Source of the DNA: a virus
Direction: 5' to 3' (one strand)
IMG/VR virus record: IMGVR_UViG_3300042514_000228
Coordinates: 1-36,765 of that record
Length of the DNA stretch: 36,765 bases
Translations under genes and position numbers: made by a program
The notes under the pieces: generated by a model
Told to the model about the DNA's origin: nothing
Databases searched by the model: none
What the model saw: only the letters and a program-made list of their open reading frames with translations
In this document: one piece after another, positions 36,431 through 36,765 of the stretch
How positions within the stretch are numbered: the first letter of the stretch is position 1
Layout: every line of letters starts with the position of its first letter

Positions 36431-36765
36431 ATGGAAAACAAAATAATCGAAATGACTATTGACGAGTTGGATGATGAAACAAGGGTTGAAAAAATATCCT
36501 TTGTGGACGACCCTGCAATTAAACGCGAATGGCTTGCATTTCAAAAACACGGGCAAGCGTTCAAAATCCAAAGCGAAGAAAAGCGCATAGTGTCGGGCGC
36601 GCTAATGGTTGCCGACTTGCCAATCTTTAGACGGTCAAAAACAGGCGAAGAATACTACGTTGTTTTCAACGCTGAAACCATTAAGAAAATCGTGTTCAAA
36701 TTCATGCGCGAGGGTAGGCTTTCAATGGTTAACGAGATGCACGAGAAAGACGTGGATGGCGTGTT
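36431..36765 (+). CDS. XkdF-like prohead protease, N-terminal part (continues at 1-368)
   Basis: The gene starts at ATG 36431, 11 bases after the tape measure stop, and reads 'MENKIIEMTIDELDDETRVE' then 'KISFVDDPAIKREWLAF'. It continues without interruption across the window end into base 3 of the window start, and the same bases are repeated at both ends. See the entry at 1-368 for the remainder and function. Confidence 0.85.
   Translation, partial: MENKIIEMTIDELDDETRVEKISFVDDPAIKREWLAFQKHGQAFKIQSEEKRIVSGALMVADLPIFRRSKTGEEYYVVFNAETIKKIVFKFMREGRLSMVNEMHEKDVDGV
36639..36765. repeat. Terminal direct repeat, right copy (equals 1-127)
   Basis: This is the exact second copy of bases 1-127; removing one copy gives a closed unit of 36,638 bp. 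The copies are inside a single open reading frame, so they carry no independent function visible here. Confidence 0.95.

Noticed and set aside
1-36765. Integrase, CI-like repressor or other lysogeny module
   Set aside because: No tyrosine or serine recombinase motifs were recognised; the HTH-like proteins alone do not show lysogeny.

Overview
The window is a near-complete genome of a tailed phage of Bacteroidetes (Bacteroidota), most likely a siphovirus, in circular or circularly permuted form. The first 127 bases recur exactly as the last 127, and one prohead-protease gene runs across the join, so the non-redundant unit is about 36,638 bp. The host assignment rests on several things. Promoter-like sites follow the Bacteroidetes pattern TTG-N17-19-TAnnTTTG. 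Many genes have AC-rich leaders with no Shine-Dalgarno sequence. The protein families (DUF6712-like connector, DUF3127-like SSB, DUF5675-like, XkdF-like protease) are common in Bacteroidetes phages. I see no integrase, lysogeny module or tRNA gene. Nearly everything is on the + strand, tightly packed with ATGA/TAATG overlaps.

Layout, read around the circle. (1) Head module, 36431 to 5968 across the join: XkdF-like protease, scaffold-like protein, major capsid protein, three further structural proteins, a portal fused to a winged-helix-like segment and a MuF-like C-terminus, and a head-tail connector. (2) 6016-9081: a fusion of a neck/tail-completion-like domain with repeats and a receptor-binding C-terminus, then small holin/spanin-like membrane proteins and a 37-residue basic peptide. 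(3) 9097-10721: metallophosphoesterase and HNH-type endonuclease. (4) 10722-11185: a non-coding control region with two tandem promoter-RNA-terminator units. (5) 11186-12471: small genes, including a DnaA domain IV-like DNA-binding protein and HTH-like proteins. (6) 12472-12949: a 478-base gap with seven copies of a 9-mer (TTTACAGTA), a strong promoter, and a leader predicted to fold into a pseudoknot. (7) 12950-19505: replication and recombination genes (prim-pol/DUF3987 primase-helicase, SNF2-like helicase, VRR-NUC nuclease, ERF annealing protein, Gp157-like protein, SSB-like protein). (8) 19505-22469: small and membrane genes, a DUF5675-like candidate cell-wall enzyme, the only likely minus-strand gene, and a sigma-factor-like protein. 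(9) 22460-26665: glycosyltransferases, SAM methyltransferases, then a ParB-like plus C5-cytosine methyltransferase cassette. (10) 26662-36419: terminase subunits, another glycosyltransferase, a tail assembly chaperone made by -1 frameshifting, tail proteins and the tape measure.

Proposed working order (inference): the 10.7-12.9 kb control region fires early. The DnaA-IV-like and HTH-like proteins may act at the 9-mer array. The primase-helicase and ERF set replicates and recombines the DNA, and the sigma-like protein may help switch on the packaging and structural genes. Glycosyltransferases and methyltransferases probably modify the virion, host surface or phage DNA. The most notable features are the T9 frameshift site, the pseudoknot leader, the paired ncRNA units, the iteron-like array, and a duplicated 90-nt promoter/leader module.
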